The notes under the pieces: generated by a model
Database searches by the model: none
Seen by the model: only the letters and a program-made list of their open reading frames with translations
What the model was told of the DNA's origin: nothing
Shown: positions 1 to 9,630 of the stretch, piece after piece
How positions within the stretch are numbered: the stretch's first letter is position 1
Layout: each line of letters begins with the position of its first letter
Assembly: GCF_000332195.1 (NCBI RefSeq)
Contig: NZ_KB235922.1
Location: 4,437,322-4,501,321 of the forward strand
From: Pleurocapsa sp. PCC 7319
GTDB taxonomy: Bacteria > Cyanobacteriota > Cyanobacteriia > Cyanobacteriales > Xenococcaceae
Direction: 5' to 3'
Length of the DNA: 64,000 nucleotides
Program-made: the position numbers and the translations under genes

Positions 1-1
1 A

Positions 2-928
2 CAGGGAGATGAAATTGGCGGTAAGTTAATTAATTTACTCAATCAAGAGTTAATTCCCAGTACTCCTGAACATGGCAATAAACAAATTCCTTTAGATGCA
101 GGAATTGGGATTAAGCCTATTAGTAAAACGGGATCTCAACGCTTAATTAGAAGAGCAATTCAGCATGCCTTGCGACTTCCCTCAAACAAACAGCAAGTCA
201 CCTTGGTACACAAAGGAAATATAATGAAATACACCGAAGGTGCTTTTCGTGATTGGGGTTATGAATTGGCTACTACAGAATTTCGTAGTGATTGTATTAC
301 CGAACGAGAATCTTGGATTTTAAGTAATAAAGAAGCTAATCCCCAAATTACTTTAGAAGAAAATGCTCGTCAGCTAGAACCTGGATATGATGCTTTAACC
401 TCGGAAAAACAGCAAAAAATATGTCAGGAAGTTCAAGCGGTGCTAGACGAAATTTGGGAGACTCATGGCGAGGGTAAATGGAAAAATAAGGTAATGATCA
501 ACGATCGCATTGCGGATAGTATTTTTCAGCAAATTCAAACTCGCCCTAATGAATATTCCATTCTTGCTACGATGAACTTAAACGGTGACTATATTTCTGA
601 TGCTGCCGCAGCAATTGTAGGTGGTTTAGGCATGAGTCCTGGAGCTAACATTGGTGATAATTGCGCTATATTTGAGGCTACTCACGGTACTGCTCCGAAA
701 CACGCGGGTTTAGATCGGATTAATCCTGGCTCGGTTATTCTCTCTGGCGTAATGATGTTAGAGTTTATGGGATGGCAGGAGGCTGCTGATTTAATTCAAA
801 CTGGCTTGGCTAAGGCGATCGCTAACCGCGAAGTAACCTATGATTTAGCCAGATTAATGGATCCTCCCGTAGATCCCCCACTCAAATGCTCTGAGTTTGC
901 TCAAGCAATTATTAAACACTTTGCTTGA
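2..928 (+). CDS. icd: NADP-dependent isocitrate dehydrogenase, 3' part
   Basis: Converts isocitrate to 2-oxoglutarate in the cytosol, supplying the carbon skeleton for ammonium assimilation in cyanobacteria. The reading frame is open from base 2, so the N-terminus lies outside the window. Visible family features are the [15 protein letters not shown] stretch near the edge, the nucleotide-side segment [18 protein letters not shown], the catalytic-loop region around [12 protein letters not shown], and [24 protein letters not shown] followed by [12 protein letters not shown]. The carboxyl end is complete. About 308 residues are present; the family is usually 415-475. The first ATG inside the fragment (base 170) is not the real start. 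Confidence 0.96.
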   Translation, partial: QGDEIGGKLINLLNQELIPSTPEHGNKQIPLDAGIGIKPISKTGSQRLIRRAIQHALRLPSNKQQVTLVHKGNIMKYTEGAFRDWGYELATTEFRSDCITERESWILSNKEANPQITLEENARQLEPGYDALTSEKQQKICQEVQAVLDEIWETHGEGKWKNKVMINDRIADSIFQQIQTRPNEYSILATMNLNGDYISDAAAAIVGGLGMSPGANIGDNCAIFEATHGTAPKHAGLDRINPGSVILSGVMMLEFMGWQEAADLIQTGLAKAIANREVTYDLARLMDPPVDPPLKCSEFAQAIIKHFA

Positions 929-948
929 AAAAGTCCAGCATTTATAGC

Positions 949-993
949 GGTTAATACTCTACTAACAGAGTTGTTTTCAGTATTGTATTAACC
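949..993 (+). terminator. Possible terminator stem after icd
   Basis: GGTTAATAC (949-957) is repeated in inverse orientation as GTATTAACC (985-993), with a loop of about 27 bases. It lies 20 bases after the icd stop codon. The loop is long and there is no clear T run, so this is a weak call. Confidence 0.3.
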
Positions 994-1035
994 AAATTTA
1001 AAAGTTATTCAAGATCGAGAAGCTTAATTGTTAAT

Positions 1036-1064
1036 CATGTTTTATGCAAAATGTTTTATGCAAA
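1036..1064. repeat. 14-bp tandem duplication
   Basis: ATGTTTTATGCAAA occurs twice in direct tandem upstream of the kinase gene. It may be a replication-slippage product. No regulatory role can be assigned. Confidence 0.6.
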
Positions 1065-1176
1065 ATCCTTTGATATAGTCTTGTATATCGGTTATCAATA
1101 AGTAGAATCAAACTATTATATTGTTAATAATTTCCCATTTCTTCGCCCAGTTAAACTTATTCAATTGCCCAATCTT

Positions 1177-2733
1177 ATGTCTGATGAGCTAATAGGCGGA
1201 CGCTACCGAGTTATCGATTGTCTGAGAACTACAGGCTTTTGTGAAACTTATGTAGCAGAGGACACCCATCTTCCTGGAGATCCTCACCCCCGTTGTGTAG
1301 TCAAAAAACTACAACCTCAATCCAACGAAGATTTTGTTTTGGAAACTGCTAGAAGACTATTTGACAGTGAGGCTAAAGTACTTTACAAGCTTAACGATCA
1401 CCGGCAAATTCCTCGTCTGTTAGCGCATTTGGAAGTAAACGAAGAATTTTATTTGGTACAAGAATATATTGAGGGCAAAGATCTGAGCCAAACCGAAATT
1501 GTTCCTGGCAATCGTTGGTCAGAACATCGAGTACGGGATTTTTTAATTGAAGTATTAGAAATACTATCCTTTGTCCATCAAAATAATGTAATTCATCGAG
1601 ATATTAAGCCTTCTAATTTAATTCGTCGTGCTGCTGATGGCAAGATTTTTTTAATTGATTTTGGTGCGGTTAAAGAAATTACTAATATGACTCTCACCGA
1701 AGGTCAGGGGAATGTGTTGACCGTGGCTATTGGTACTCCTGGTTATATGGCTAGTGAACAACAAAGAGGAGACCCACGCTTTAATAGTGATATTTATGCT
1801 TTGGGCGTAACTGCTATCCAGGCTCTGACTGGGTTCCATCCTGACCAACTACCCCGCGATCGCGATACTGGGGAAATTAGATGGCGTGAACACGTTCCTG
1901 AATGTAGTGAGGAATTAGCTCGCATCCTCGATAAAATGGTACGGAATGATTTTCTCCAGCGTTATAAAAATGCTAGTGAAGCTCTAGATGATATTCGCAA
2001 ACCAATAGACATAGGTAATAACCGATATCCAGCACCAACGGAAAAAAACCCTGTCGGCACACCTGCGAACACTCCCGTCAAGTCCTCAGGTACTAAACGA
2101 CTATTGTTTTTTGTAGTACTACCATTGACTCTAGGCTTGCTATTTCTCAGTCCTGTAGTCTGGAGAAAATTACAAGCCTTGAAATATTACAATGAGGGCA
2201 ACTCGCTGATTGAAGCGGGAGAATTCGAGCAGGCAATATCAGCCTTTGACAATGCAGTAACTAATTATAGTAAATTTGCTCCAGCTTGGACCAATAAAGG
2301 ATACGCTCAGGGAAAACTAGGCAAACATTTGGAAAAGTTTTCATCTTGTGTTCAAGCTACTAATGTTGACCCTGAATTTCCTGAAGCTTGGAATTGTAGG
2401 GGTCTAGCGCGATTTGATCTGAAACAATATGAAAGGGCATTACAAGAATATAATCAAGCGATCGCCGTAGATGCCGAATATTATCGTGGTTGGCTGAATA
2501 AAGGAGAAGTGCTGTTGAAATTAGGTCAACCTAGGGAAGCGATTGATGCTACTAGGCAAGTACTTAAAACCAAACCGGATTACTTTTTAGCCTGGACTCA
2601 GCTATGTCAAGCTTTATATGAGTTGGAGCAATACCAAGATGCGAAAGCTCACTGCGAAGAATCCCTAAAACTCAAGCCAGATTACTCCCCTACATCTACT
2701 CTATTACAAAAAGTAGAGCAAAAACTGCAGTAA
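1177..2733 (+). CDS. Ser/Thr protein kinase with TPR repeats
   Basis: A eukaryotic-type (Hanks) protein kinase of the cyanobacterial TPR-fused group. Residues about 1-275 form the kinase domain. They include GGRYRVIDCL with a degenerate glycine loop, the invariant lysine in CVVKKL, the catalytic loop HRDIKPSNL, the metal motif IDFGAVKE, and GTPGYMASEQ of the activation segment. A low-complexity proline-rich linker and one membrane helix (RLLFFVVLPLTLGLLFL) follow. About five TPR-like helix pairs lie on the far side of the membrane. The ATG at 1177 is preferred to the in-frame TTG at 1165 because family proteins start close to the GGRY motif. The substrate is unknown. Confidence 0.93.
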   Translation: MSDELIGGRYRVIDCLRTTGFCETYVAEDTHLPGDPHPRCVVKKLQPQSNEDFVLETARRLFDSEAKVLYKLNDHRQIPRLLAHLEVNEEFYLVQEYIEGKDLSQTEIVPGNRWSEHRVRDFLIEVLEILSFVHQNNVIHRDIKPSNLIRRAADGKIFLIDFGAVKEITNMTLTEGQGNVLTVAIGTPGYMASEQQRGDPRFNSDIYALGVTAIQALTGFHPDQLPRDRDTGEIRWREHVPECSEELARILDKMVRNDFLQRYKNASEALDDIRKPIDIGNNRYPAPTEKNPVGTPANTPVKSSGTKRLLFFVVLPLTLGLLFLSPVVWRKLQALKYYNEGNSLIEAGEFEQAISAFDNAVTNYSKFAPAWTNKGYAQGKLGKHLEKFSSCVQATNVDPEFPEAWNCRGLARFDLKQYERALQEYNQAIAVDAEYYRGWLNKGEVLLKLGQPREAIDATRQVLKTKPDYFLAWTQLCQALYELEQYQDAKAHCEESLKLKPDYSPTSTLLQKVEQKLQ

Positions 2734-2792
2734 TAAAAATAGCTTAAAATTTACACGGATATATCTTCGCAGTTCAATGTGCTGAAACAGCA

Positions 2793-3347
2793 TTACTTAC
2801 CAAAAAACTTAGTGTTTAAGCCTAGCAATTGCCAAAAATTTACTTGATAAGAGGTTGATTGTACTCCTCTATCTTGGTAAACTTCTTTGTCTGTTTGTAG
2901 GCTTTGATCGAGAATAGCGGTGACAACGTCATTGGCAACAATTGCCGGTTGTTCAGCTGCTCCCAAGGTAAGCAAGACTTTACTACATTCTGGTCCACCT
3001 GCTGTATTGGCACAAATGACAGGCAATCCAGCTTGCTCAGTACCAATAAAACTGATTTGGCTTAGGTCATAACCTTGGGCAGAGTAGTCTTCCAACTTCT
3101 CCGAAACACTATTACACAGTTGTTGCGGACTAGAAGATGACTTCAACGATAGTGCTTCATCATTCCAATGAAAGATCGGTAGTTTCTCTTCGCTTCCTAC
3201 AGGTTGTGCCACGGTGGTAGGAACACCTTCGGTAACTTGACAAGAAAAATTAAGTTGAGGAGTATCGGAGGAATCCGCCATCGCAGGAGATGTTCCTAAA
3301 GTGATCGCTCCTGTTACCAACAGTGCCGATAAATACTTTGTTTTCAT
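2793..3347 (-). CDS. COP23-domain secreted protein
   Basis: A small exported protein of the COP23 (circadian oscillating protein) type found across cyanobacteria; its biochemical role is not established. The chosen start, MKTKYLSALL, gives a clean signal peptide ending near SPAMA-DS. A longer TTG-started version (to 3368) would only add seven residues in front of it. The mature part shows the family pattern: FSCQVTEGVPTTVA, PIFHWND, a QQLCNSVSEKL segment, GLPVICAN, and a second cysteine in GPECSKVLLTL. It is convergent with the kinase gene, and about 365 bases separate it from the divergent ABC gene. Confidence 0.8.
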   Translation of the reverse strand: MKTKYLSALLVTGAITLGTSPAMADSSDTPQLNFSCQVTEGVPTTVAQPVGSEEKLPIFHWNDEALSLKSSSSPQQLCNSVSEKLEDYSAQGYDLSQISFIGTEQAGLPVICANTAGGPECSKVLLTLGAAEQPAIVANDVVTAILDQSLQTDKEVYQDRGVQSTSYQVNFWQLLGLNTKFFGK

Positions 3348-3712
3348 AATAAAGATTAAGTCTCCCAAATGTAAAAAAACGTCAGCTATTATTAAACAAT
3401 ACTGATATCTTTTTAATACATACGCCTCAATCTTAAAACATAAGCAATCGTCTCTTGATTAGTTAGATATCTAAGTTAATCTAAATAAATTGTTGTTTAA
3501 GATTCAGATTCATTGCCCAATAGGGGTTTTGAGTTCACAAGCGCACTACTAGTAGTATAGAAAATATACTTTACAAAATCAAATAGTTAAGTTATGGATT
3601 AGGTTAAGTTTACAGAATATTTATACTTACTGTACTGAATTAGCTTGGGAAAACCTTTTCTATTGATAGTATATTTCTTTTAAGTTCCTCTGTTTATGCT
3701 TGAATACAACCT
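3348..3712. other. Divergent intergenic region
   Basis: AT-rich spacer between two divergent genes, so both promoters should lie here. The only striking motif is a perfect 12-bp palindrome, ACTACTAGTAGT, at 3545-3556. No RNA gene or further reading frame was recognised. Confidence 0.5.
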
Positions 3713-4441
3713 ATGACGACAAATCTTCTAGAAGTTAAAGATGTCCATGCAGGCTATATTAAAGACCTCAACATACTACAGGGAATTAACTTTCGCATCG
3801 CTCCTGGAGAATTGGTAGCGGTAATTGGTCCTAATGGAGCCGGCAAATCTACCTTAGCCAAAACTATTTTTGGTTTACTGACTCCTCAAAAGGGAGAAAT
3901 TATTTTTAAAGGCAAAAATATTACTAGACTCAAGCCGGACAAAATTGTCAGACAAGGGATGTGTTATGTTCCTCAGATAACTAATGTTTTTGCTTCTTTA
4001 TCTGTGGAAGAAAACCTAGAAATGGGAGCGTTCATTCGTACTGGATCGCTTAAGTCTCTTAAAAACACCATCTATAATATGTTTCCCAGACTAGGTTCTC
4101 GTCGCAGCCAAAAAGCAGGAACTTTATCAGGGGGAGAGCGACAAATGTTGGCAATGGGAAAAGCTTTGATGCTAGAACCAGATTTATTGCTATTAGATGA
4201 ACCCTCAGCAGCTTTATCTCCAATTTTAGTCACCTCTGTATTAGAGCAGGTAAAAACAATAAATAAGACAGGAACAGCAATCGTACTGGTAGAGCAGAAT
4301 GCTAAAAAAGCCCTAGCAATGGCAGATCGAGGATATGTCCTCGAAAATGGTCAGGAGCGTTTTGAAGGAACAGGAGCAGATTTGCTCAACGATCCCAAAG
4401 TGGGAGAATTATATCTGGGGGCTGCTTTCAAATCAAATTAG
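3713..4441 (+). CDS. ABC transporter ATPase, LivF/NatE type
   Basis: The ATP-hydrolysing subunit of a hydrophobic or neutral amino-acid importer (LivF family; the cyanobacterial member is NatE). It acts on the inner face of the membrane with partner subunits that are not in this window. Motifs seen: Walker A GPNGAGKST, the Q-loop region CYVPQITNVF, signature LSGGERQ, Walker B LLLLDEPSAALSP and the switch region IVLVEQNAKKAL. The final YLGAAFKSN is typical of the LivF C-terminus. Length (242 residues) is normal. Many cyanobacterial natE genes stand apart from the other nat genes, as here. The exact substrate is inferred, not shown. Confidence 0.88.
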   Translation: MTTNLLEVKDVHAGYIKDLNILQGINFRIAPGELVAVIGPNGAGKSTLAKTIFGLLTPQKGEIIFKGKNITRLKPDKIVRQGMCYVPQITNVFASLSVEENLEMGAFIRTGSLKSLKNTIYNMFPRLGSRRSQKAGTLSGGERQMLAMGKALMLEPDLLLLDEPSAALSPILVTSVLEQVKTINKTGTAIVLVEQNAKKALAMADRGYVLENGQERFEGTGADLLNDPKVGELYLGAAFKSN

Positions 4442-4671
4442 ATATGAGCAGTTTTCTGCATCAGGATTTACCATAATTAATATATAGTTCGGCAGCAATT
4501 GACCAGACTGTGTTGCTTCTTTTAATCTTGTTTATATAGCGCAATAAAAGTTTATATATTTTTGTATCTTTGCTGAGAAATAGCAGATAGTTCCCAGGTA
4601 TTATAGATTGTGGCTCGCAAGATTTAGCAGCATTTTTATAGATTTTGTTTTGGTAAACTCTAGGAGAAGAC

Positions 4672-4812
4672 ATGGATTTTGTAACAAACATTTTCAGCGG
4701 TTTAGGCAATATAGATTTTAATGTAATTTTTCAACTACTTTGTGTGGCTTTGATTATGATTTCTGGTCCGGTGGTGATCTTTTTGCTAGCTTTACGCGGT
4801 GGCGATCTCTAA
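4672..4812 (+). CDS. psb30: Photosystem II protein Psb30 (Ycf12)
   Basis: A 46-residue single-helix subunit of photosystem II in the thylakoid membrane, near the PsbE/F and PsbJ side of the core. The reading frame begins MDFVTNIFSGLG and continues into the helix NVIFQLLCVALIMISGPVVI, ending FLLALRGGDL. That matches the family's conserved GPVVIFLLA-RGG-L ending. A GGAGA-like ribosome site (TAGGAGAAGAC) lies just before the ATG. It is too short for ordinary gene callers. An 82-residue frame on the other strand across this locus is a shadow. Confidence 0.93.
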   Translation: MDFVTNIFSGLGNIDFNVIFQLLCVALIMISGPVVIFLLALRGGDL

Positions 4813-4972
4813 AAGTAGCTGTTATTTTATATTTTGAATTTTCAATTTCTACCCTTCTTGCTCAATTGAGGGGTAGGTTTGTCATGTTGCGAAAACAAAC
4901 GATTGCCTAACTAAACATCAGTATTCTTTACTCTAATCTTACCTGACTTTAATTCTCAAATCTATCTGACCC

Positions 4973-5542
4973 ATGAAGGACAGACCTCAGTTTACCGCTA
5001 AAACTAGACAAGAATGGCGTAACTGGCTGAAAGATAATCATGCTAAATCAGAGGGGATTTGGTTAGTTACCTACAAGAAGAATAGTGGAATATCTTATTT
5101 ACCCTATAACGATATTGTTGAAGAAGCTCTGTGTTTTGGGTGGATCGATAGTTTACCGCGCAAACTTGATGAGCAGCGGACTATGCTTTATGTCTCTCCT
5201 AGAAAGGATCAAAGTAATTGGTCTAAAGCAAATAAAGATCGCGTAGCAAAATTACTAAAACAAGGTTTAATGACTCCTCCGGGGATAGAAAAAGTAAACA
5301 TGGCCAAAGTAGATGGCTCTTGGTCTTTTTTAGATGATGTAGAAGCTCTGATTCTACCTGACGATTTACTCCAGGCGTTAGCTCAAAACCCCATAGCAGA
5401 GAAATACTTTACAGCTTTTCCGCCATCAGTTAAAAGAGGTATTTTGGAGTGGATTAAAAACGCTAAACGATTTCCTACCAGGGAAAAAAGAATCTCTAAA
5501 ACTGTAGAATTAGCAGCCAAAAATGTTCGAGCTAATTTTTAA
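4973..5542 (+). CDS. YdeI/OmpD-associated family protein
   Basis: A soluble protein of the YdeI family, which in other bacteria is linked to resistance to cationic peptides; the molecular activity is poorly defined. Diagnostic stretches are the N-terminal WRNWLKDNHAKSEGIWLV, the core VEEALCFGWIDSLPRKLDE, the SPRKDQSNWSKANKDRV segment, and the C-terminal FPPSVKRGILEWI with AKRFPTREKRI. The length of 189 residues is typical. It stands alone between psb30 and ttcA with no sign of an operon. Confidence 0.87.
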   Translation: MKDRPQFTAKTRQEWRNWLKDNHAKSEGIWLVTYKKNSGISYLPYNDIVEEALCFGWIDSLPRKLDEQRTMLYVSPRKDQSNWSKANKDRVAKLLKQGLMTPPGIEKVNMAKVDGSWSFLDDVEALILPDDLLQALAQNPIAEKYFTAFPPSVKRGILEWIKNAKRFPTREKRISKTVELAAKNVRANF

Positions 5543-5626
5543 AATGCGATCGCTTTTTTGAAGCTCACAACATCTGTTTGATCGATAAAATATGAAAGCA
5601 TTGTCATAAATCAAAAAATATTAGAT

Positions 5627-6433
5627 ATGGAAGCGACCAAGGTTCGTACTTCTAAGAATTTCAAGAGACTTCAGGCACGGTTACGGGGATTAGTGGGAAA
5701 AGCGATCGCCGATTACCAGATGATCGAAGATGGCGATCGCGTGATGGTTTGCCTGTCGGGAGGAAAAGACTCTTACACAATGCTGGATATGCTGCTCAGT
5801 TTACAACGCAAAGCACCAGTAAAATTTGAGCTATTAGCAGTTAATTTAGATCAAAAACAACCAGGTTTTCCAGAACATATCTTACCTGAGTATTTATCCT
5901 CTTTAAACGTTCCTTATCGAATAGTGGAACAAGATACATATAGTACAGTTACGAGAGTCATTCCAGAAGGAAAAACCATGTGCGGCTTATGCTCTCGTTT
6001 GCGTCGGGGTATTCTCTATCGAGTTGCGGGAGAAGAGAGGATTAATAAGATTGCTTTAGGACATCATCGGGATGATATTGTCGAGACTTTATTTCTCAAT
6101 ATGTTCTATGGTGGACAGCTAAAAGCCATGCCCCCTAAACTTTTGAGCAATGATGAGAAAAATATTGTTATTCGTCCACTAGCATATTGTTCTGAAATCG
6201 AAATCCAGAAATATGCCAAAGTACGCAATTTTCCGATTATTCCCTGCAATTTGTGTGGCAGTCAAGAAAACCTACAACGAGTACAAATAAAACAAATGCT
6301 TCAAACATGGGAAAGAGAATCTCCTGGCAGAATAAATAGTCTTTTCCATAGTCTGCAAAATGTATCTCCTTCTCACCTAGCAGATTTAGAACTTTTTGAT
6401 TTCGCTGGTTTGGGTAAAACAATCAATACTTAG
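5627..6433 (+). CDS. ttcA: tRNA 2-thiocytidine biosynthesis protein TtcA
   Basis: Adds sulfur to cytidine 32 of certain tRNAs, using ATP and an iron-sulfur cluster. The PP-loop ATP site SGGKDSYTM is at about residues 44-52. Two cysteine pairs expected to hold the cluster are visible as [10 protein letters not shown] and CNLCGSQ, and [14 protein letters not shown] is the family motif between them. Length (268) is slightly shorter than the E. coli protein, as in other cyanobacteria. The start follows a HIP1-containing spacer and has no strong Shine-Dalgarno sequence. Confidence 0.95.
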   Translation: MEATKVRTSKNFKRLQARLRGLVGKAIADYQMIEDGDRVMVCLSGGKDSYTMLDMLLSLQRKAPVKFELLAVNLDQKQPGFPEHILPEYLSSLNVPYRIVEQDTYSTVTRVIPEGKTMCGLCSRLRRGILYRVAGEERINKIALGHHRDDIVETLFLNMFYGGQLKAMPPKLLSNDEKNIVIRPLAYCSEIEIQKYAKVRNFPIIPCNLCGSQENLQRVQIKQMLQTWERESPGRINSLFHSLQNVSPSHLADLELFDFAGLGKTINT

Positions 6434-6478
6434 GATTCGCTGGAAAGTTTATTGAGCTGGTCTAAATTTTTGATGTAC

Positions 6479-7117
6479 TCAAAGATTTTGGTTGACCCAT
6501 TTTTTGAGAGCTTTAATTGCTTTATTTCTGCCTTCAGCTTGAGCTTGTTTGACATGGAATTCAATAAGCTCAACGATAGGAATATTCGGAAAATTAGGAC
6601 TCATTTGTGATTCTAGATAATGGTTTTCCGCTAACAAATTAATTTGAAAACCTTTTCTGGTATAACGCCACAATTCTGAAACTCCTAACAATAAATAATT
6701 GTCTAATTTTGTCCTATTGGTTATATCTATTTCTATTGCCAAATCTGGCGGAGGGTCGATACTTAAATCTAATTTATCCTTGCCAATAACAGCTTGATAA
6801 TTTTTGATATAAAAACAAGCATCAGGTTCGACGGCCTGAGTCATTTGTTCGTTTTTAAATGTTGTCGAACCTAATGGTTCAAAATCAATTTCTAATTTAT
6901 CTAGTAAAATCCTGACTATTTCCCCTATTATCTCTTTATCTTTTTCATGCTCTGGTAAGGGAACCATTATTTCTAAAACTCCATTGCTGTATGAGATTCT
7001 GGAACTACGTTGTTCTCCTAAGTCTGCCAAAATCTCTTCAAAGTCTGGCCAGCTAATATTTTGTAATAATAATTGCTGACCTGGTTTGACAACAATTTTT
7101 TCTAGGGCTATTTGCAT
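6479..7117 (-). CDS. Uma2-family putative endonuclease (DUF820)
   Basis: A member of the Uma2/DUF820 family, which has a PD-(D/E)xK nuclease fold and is greatly expanded in cyanobacteria; its biological role is unknown. The predicted active-site residues are visible in EPDACFYI and PPDLAIEID, and the conserved YELxNG-like strand appears as RISYSNGVLEIMV. A basic C-terminus (AEGRNKAIKALKKWV) follows. At 212 residues it is full length. It is convergent with ttcA and lies 25 bases from the HAD gene upstream on the same strand. Confidence 0.88.
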   Translation of the reverse strand: MQIALEKIVVKPGQQLLLQNISWPDFEEILADLGEQRSSRISYSNGVLEIMVPLPEHEKDKEIIGEIVRILLDKLEIDFEPLGSTTFKNEQMTQAVEPDACFYIKNYQAVIGKDKLDLSIDPPPDLAIEIDITNRTKLDNYLLLGVSELWRYTRKGFQINLLAENHYLESQMSPNFPNIPIVELIEFHVKQAQAEGRNKAIKALKKWVNQNL

Positions 7118-7142
7118 TACTTGTTAAACATTAATTTCTTAC

Positions 7143-7808
7143 TTAACTAACAGCTTGACATTCACTGTCTAGTAGTTGCCATAATTGTTCGTTATTAAAA
7201 TCCTTAATAGTCATACTGGCACCTGCATCAATTAGATATTCTGAAGAATGACTGGAAGTCACACCAATAGTATAAATACCTGCACCAACTGCGGAGCGAA
7301 TACCAGCAGCCGAATCTTCAAAAGCGATCGCATTTTGACTAGCTACCCTTAAGCGACTCAAAGCTAATTCATAAGGCGCAGGATCGGGTTTTCCTGGTGG
7401 TGCGTCTTTAGCCATAATTACAGTGGGGAAGGTACCCTGTAAACGCAATATTTTGAGCATATAAGTGGCGTTATCTTCGGGTGCATTGGTGACAACGGCT
7501 TTTTTAATCGATGTATTTTCTATGAGACAAATTAACCGATCTAAACCAGGAGTTGGTCGTAAGGAATTAGCAACACGCCGAAAAGTTTCTTCCTTTTCTG
7601 TAGCTAGCTTCCAAGCCTCTTCTAGGGATAGCTGAGGAATAATATCTTTAATTATCTTAGAGTTGGTTCTACCAGAAATTCTCTGTTGATAGAAAGCGCG
7701 ATCAATATCCAGCTCGAATCTAACTAATATGTCCTGCCAAACAGCAAAGTGAATAGAGTCTGTATCGGCAAGAGTGCCATCTAAATCAAATAATATTGCT
7801 TCTAACAT
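7143..7808 (-). CDS. HAD-family phosphatase, beta-phosphoglucomutase-like
   Basis: A haloacid dehalogenase-superfamily hydrolase with a helical cap, of the sugar-phosphatase/phosphoglucomutase subgroup. Motif I is FDLDGTLADTD near the N-terminus, motif II threonine is in VVTNAPEDN, motif III lysine is in PPGKPDPAPY, and motif IV is FEDSAAGIRSA. The ATG at 7808 places motif I close to the N-terminus; an upstream in-frame GTG at 7817 adds only three residues. The substrate cannot be told from sequence. Confidence 0.9.
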   Translation of the reverse strand: MLEAILFDLDGTLADTDSIHFAVWQDILVRFELDIDRAFYQQRISGRTNSKIIKDIIPQLSLEEAWKLATEKEETFRRVANSLRPTPGLDRLICLIENTSIKKAVVTNAPEDNATYMLKILRLQGTFPTVIMAKDAPPGKPDPAPYELALSRLRVASQNAIAFEDSAAGIRSAVGAGIYTIGVTSSHSSEYLIDAGASMTIKDFNNEQLWQLLDSECQAVS

Positions 7809-7997
7809 TAAGCCCACACCAAGTTTTTGTCCTTAATTACTCTTAACATTTATTAGATAACATTTCTATATATTTGTTAGCTATATTTCGGTATTATGAC
7901 TGATGGGTTGTGGAGTAGAATCTCGACAAACTCTAACTGCTAATGTTTGCTACTCTAAAAAAAAGGAGCAATTACCCCAAGCAAGAGTTGAATAATC

Positions 7998-8345
7998 ATG
8001 AGTTTTTCAGAGCGTGATTTAAAAAGTAAGCTAGAAGAAATGGAAGCAGAAATAAATCAGAAAACTACTGCTGATTCTCAAGAGTCTAGCACGAAGACAG
8101 TTTTTCCCCAGGTTGAAATTAATCCTTCACCTCAGATGCAAAGCTGGATTGAGTCTGGTAAGGCTTGGTTTAAAAGTTTACCTAAAATCGGCAAGGCTAC
8201 AGTAGCTATCGGTGGCGTATGGCTAACATTTTCCATTTTAGGTGCCGTGCTGCATGTCGTTAGCAGCATACTCAGTATTGGGGTTATTGGCTTTATCTTA
8301 TATGTAGGCTATCGCCTATTTAATAGTAGTTCTGAGTCTAATTAA
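7998..8345 (+). CDS. Small membrane protein, function unknown
   Basis: A 115-residue protein with a charged N-terminal half (about 50 residues, likely cytosolic, rich in E, K, T and S) and a C-terminal half with one long or two short membrane helices, ATVAIGGVWLTFSILGAVLH and ISIGVIGFILYVGYRLF-like. The overall plan recalls cyanobacterial CAAD-type thylakoid proteins, but the match is too weak to name it. It precedes cbiET by 22 bases and may be co-transcribed with it. No catalytic motif is visible. Confidence 0.65.
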   Translation: MSFSERDLKSKLEEMEAEINQKTTADSQESSTKTVFPQVEINPSPQMQSWIESGKAWFKSLPKIGKATVAIGGVWLTFSILGAVLHVVSSILSIGVIGFILYVGYRLFNSSSESN

Positions 8346-8367
8346 AAGCTAATTCTGATTCGAGATA

Positions 8368-9630
8368 GTGGTAATCGCTGTAGTTGGTATTGGATTAGAT
8401 GGTGCAGAAGGATTAACTGCATCTGCGAGAAAAATAGTAGAACAGGCGACTGTTTTGGCGGGAAGCGATCGCCATCTAGATTATTTTTCTGACCACCCAG
8501 CAGCCAAAATAGCTCTATCTAATTTCAAGACGGGGATAGATCGGATCGCACGACTCGCTGATGCTAATCATTCGATTGTCATTCTAGCTAGTGGTGATCC
8601 ACTTTTTTTTGGTTTGGGACGTTTGTTATTAGCTAACTTTCCGGCGGCAGAAATACAGTTTTATCCCCACTTTAGTTCAGTACAGCTAGCTTTTAGCCGC
8701 TTAAAAATCCCTTGGCAAGATGTACACTTATGCAGTGCGCATGGACGCAGTACCGATGAGTTAGTTAAACTCTTGAAGCAGGGACAAGCAAAGATTGCCG
8801 TATTAACCGATAGCCTCAATCATCCAGCTGCGATCGCTCGTTTATTATTAGCTTTAGATTTACCTGTTAGCTATTCTTTTAATATTTGTGAAAACTTAGG
8901 AGATTCAACAGAGCAAATCAGCCATTTTCCTCCTGAGCAAGTTCCTCAATTAAGTAATTTAGATCGAGATAACTTTGCCGCATTAAACGTTTTAGTTCTC
9001 TTACGTCAGGAGCAAACTAATCATCTAGAACTGAACAACTTACCTCTAATCGGAATACCCGATAGTAGTTTTTTGAGTTTTAGCGATCGCCCCAGTTTAA
9101 TTACCAAGAAGGAAATTCGGCTGGCTATCTTGGGAGAGTTATCACTGCAATCTAACCAAACAGTTTGGGATATTGGGGCGGGAACAGGCTCGGTATCAAT
9201 AGAAATGGCTCGGCTTTGTCCCAGTTCTCAGATCCTGGCGATCGAAAAAACTAGTATGGGTTCAACTTTAATTACTCAGAACTGTCAACGGTTTGAGGTG
9301 AATAACATCACCAATATTTATGGCAAAGCTCCAGAAGCACTAATCAATTTACCCCATCCCGATCGCATATTTATTGGGGGAAGTGGTGGTAATTTAGTTG
9401 ATATTCTAAACGTCTGTGAGCAAAAACTTGTAGATCAGGGGGTCATAGTAATGTCTTTTGCTACCATCGAACATAGTTATCAAGCCCTGGGTTGGTTGAC
9501 TAGTAATTCTTGGCAGTATCGCTTATTGCAACTACAAATAGCCCGTTCCACACCAGTACAACATCTAACTCGTTTTACTCCCCTCAACCCAGTTACAATC
9601 ATCACCGCTACGAGAAATAATTCTCAATGA
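8368..9630 (+). CDS. cbiET: Precorrin-6Y C5,15-methyltransferase, decarboxylating (CbiET/CobL)
   Basis: Bifunctional corrin-ring enzyme of cobalamin synthesis. The N-terminal half (about 1-205) is CbiE-like: IAVVGIGLDG, and a glycine-rich SAM loop LASGDPLFFGLG. The C-terminal half is CbiT-like: a Rossmann methyltransferase with VWDIGAGTGSVSIEMARL and RIFIGGSGGN. The GTG at 8368 is taken as the start because it sits directly before the conserved first strand. The last codons overlap the 3' end of the convergent histidine kinase gene by seven bases. Length (420) matches fused CobL proteins. Confidence 0.94.
   Translation: MVIAVVGIGLDGAEGLTASARKIVEQATVLAGSDRHLDYFSDHPAAKIALSNFKTGIDRIARLADANHSIVILASGDPLFFGLGRLLLANFPAAEIQFYPHFSSVQLAFSRLKIPWQDVHLCSAHGRSTDELVKLLKQGQAKIAVLTDSLNHPAAIARLLLALDLPVSYSFNICENLGDSTEQISHFPPEQVPQLSNLDRDNFAALNVLVLLRQEQTNHLELNNLPLIGIPDSSFLSFSDRPSLITKKEIRLAILGELSLQSNQTVWDIGAGTGSVSIEMARLCPSSQILAIEKTSMGSTLITQNCQRFEVNNITNIYGKAPEALINLPHPDRIFIGGSGGNLVDILNVCEQKLVDQGVIVMSFATIEHSYQALGWLTSNSWQYRLLQLQIARSTPVQHLTRFTPLNPVTIITATRNNSQ

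Noticed and set aside
4461-4709. 82-residue frame on the minus strand over psb30
   Set aside because: It overlaps a clear photosystem gene on the other strand and resembles nothing.
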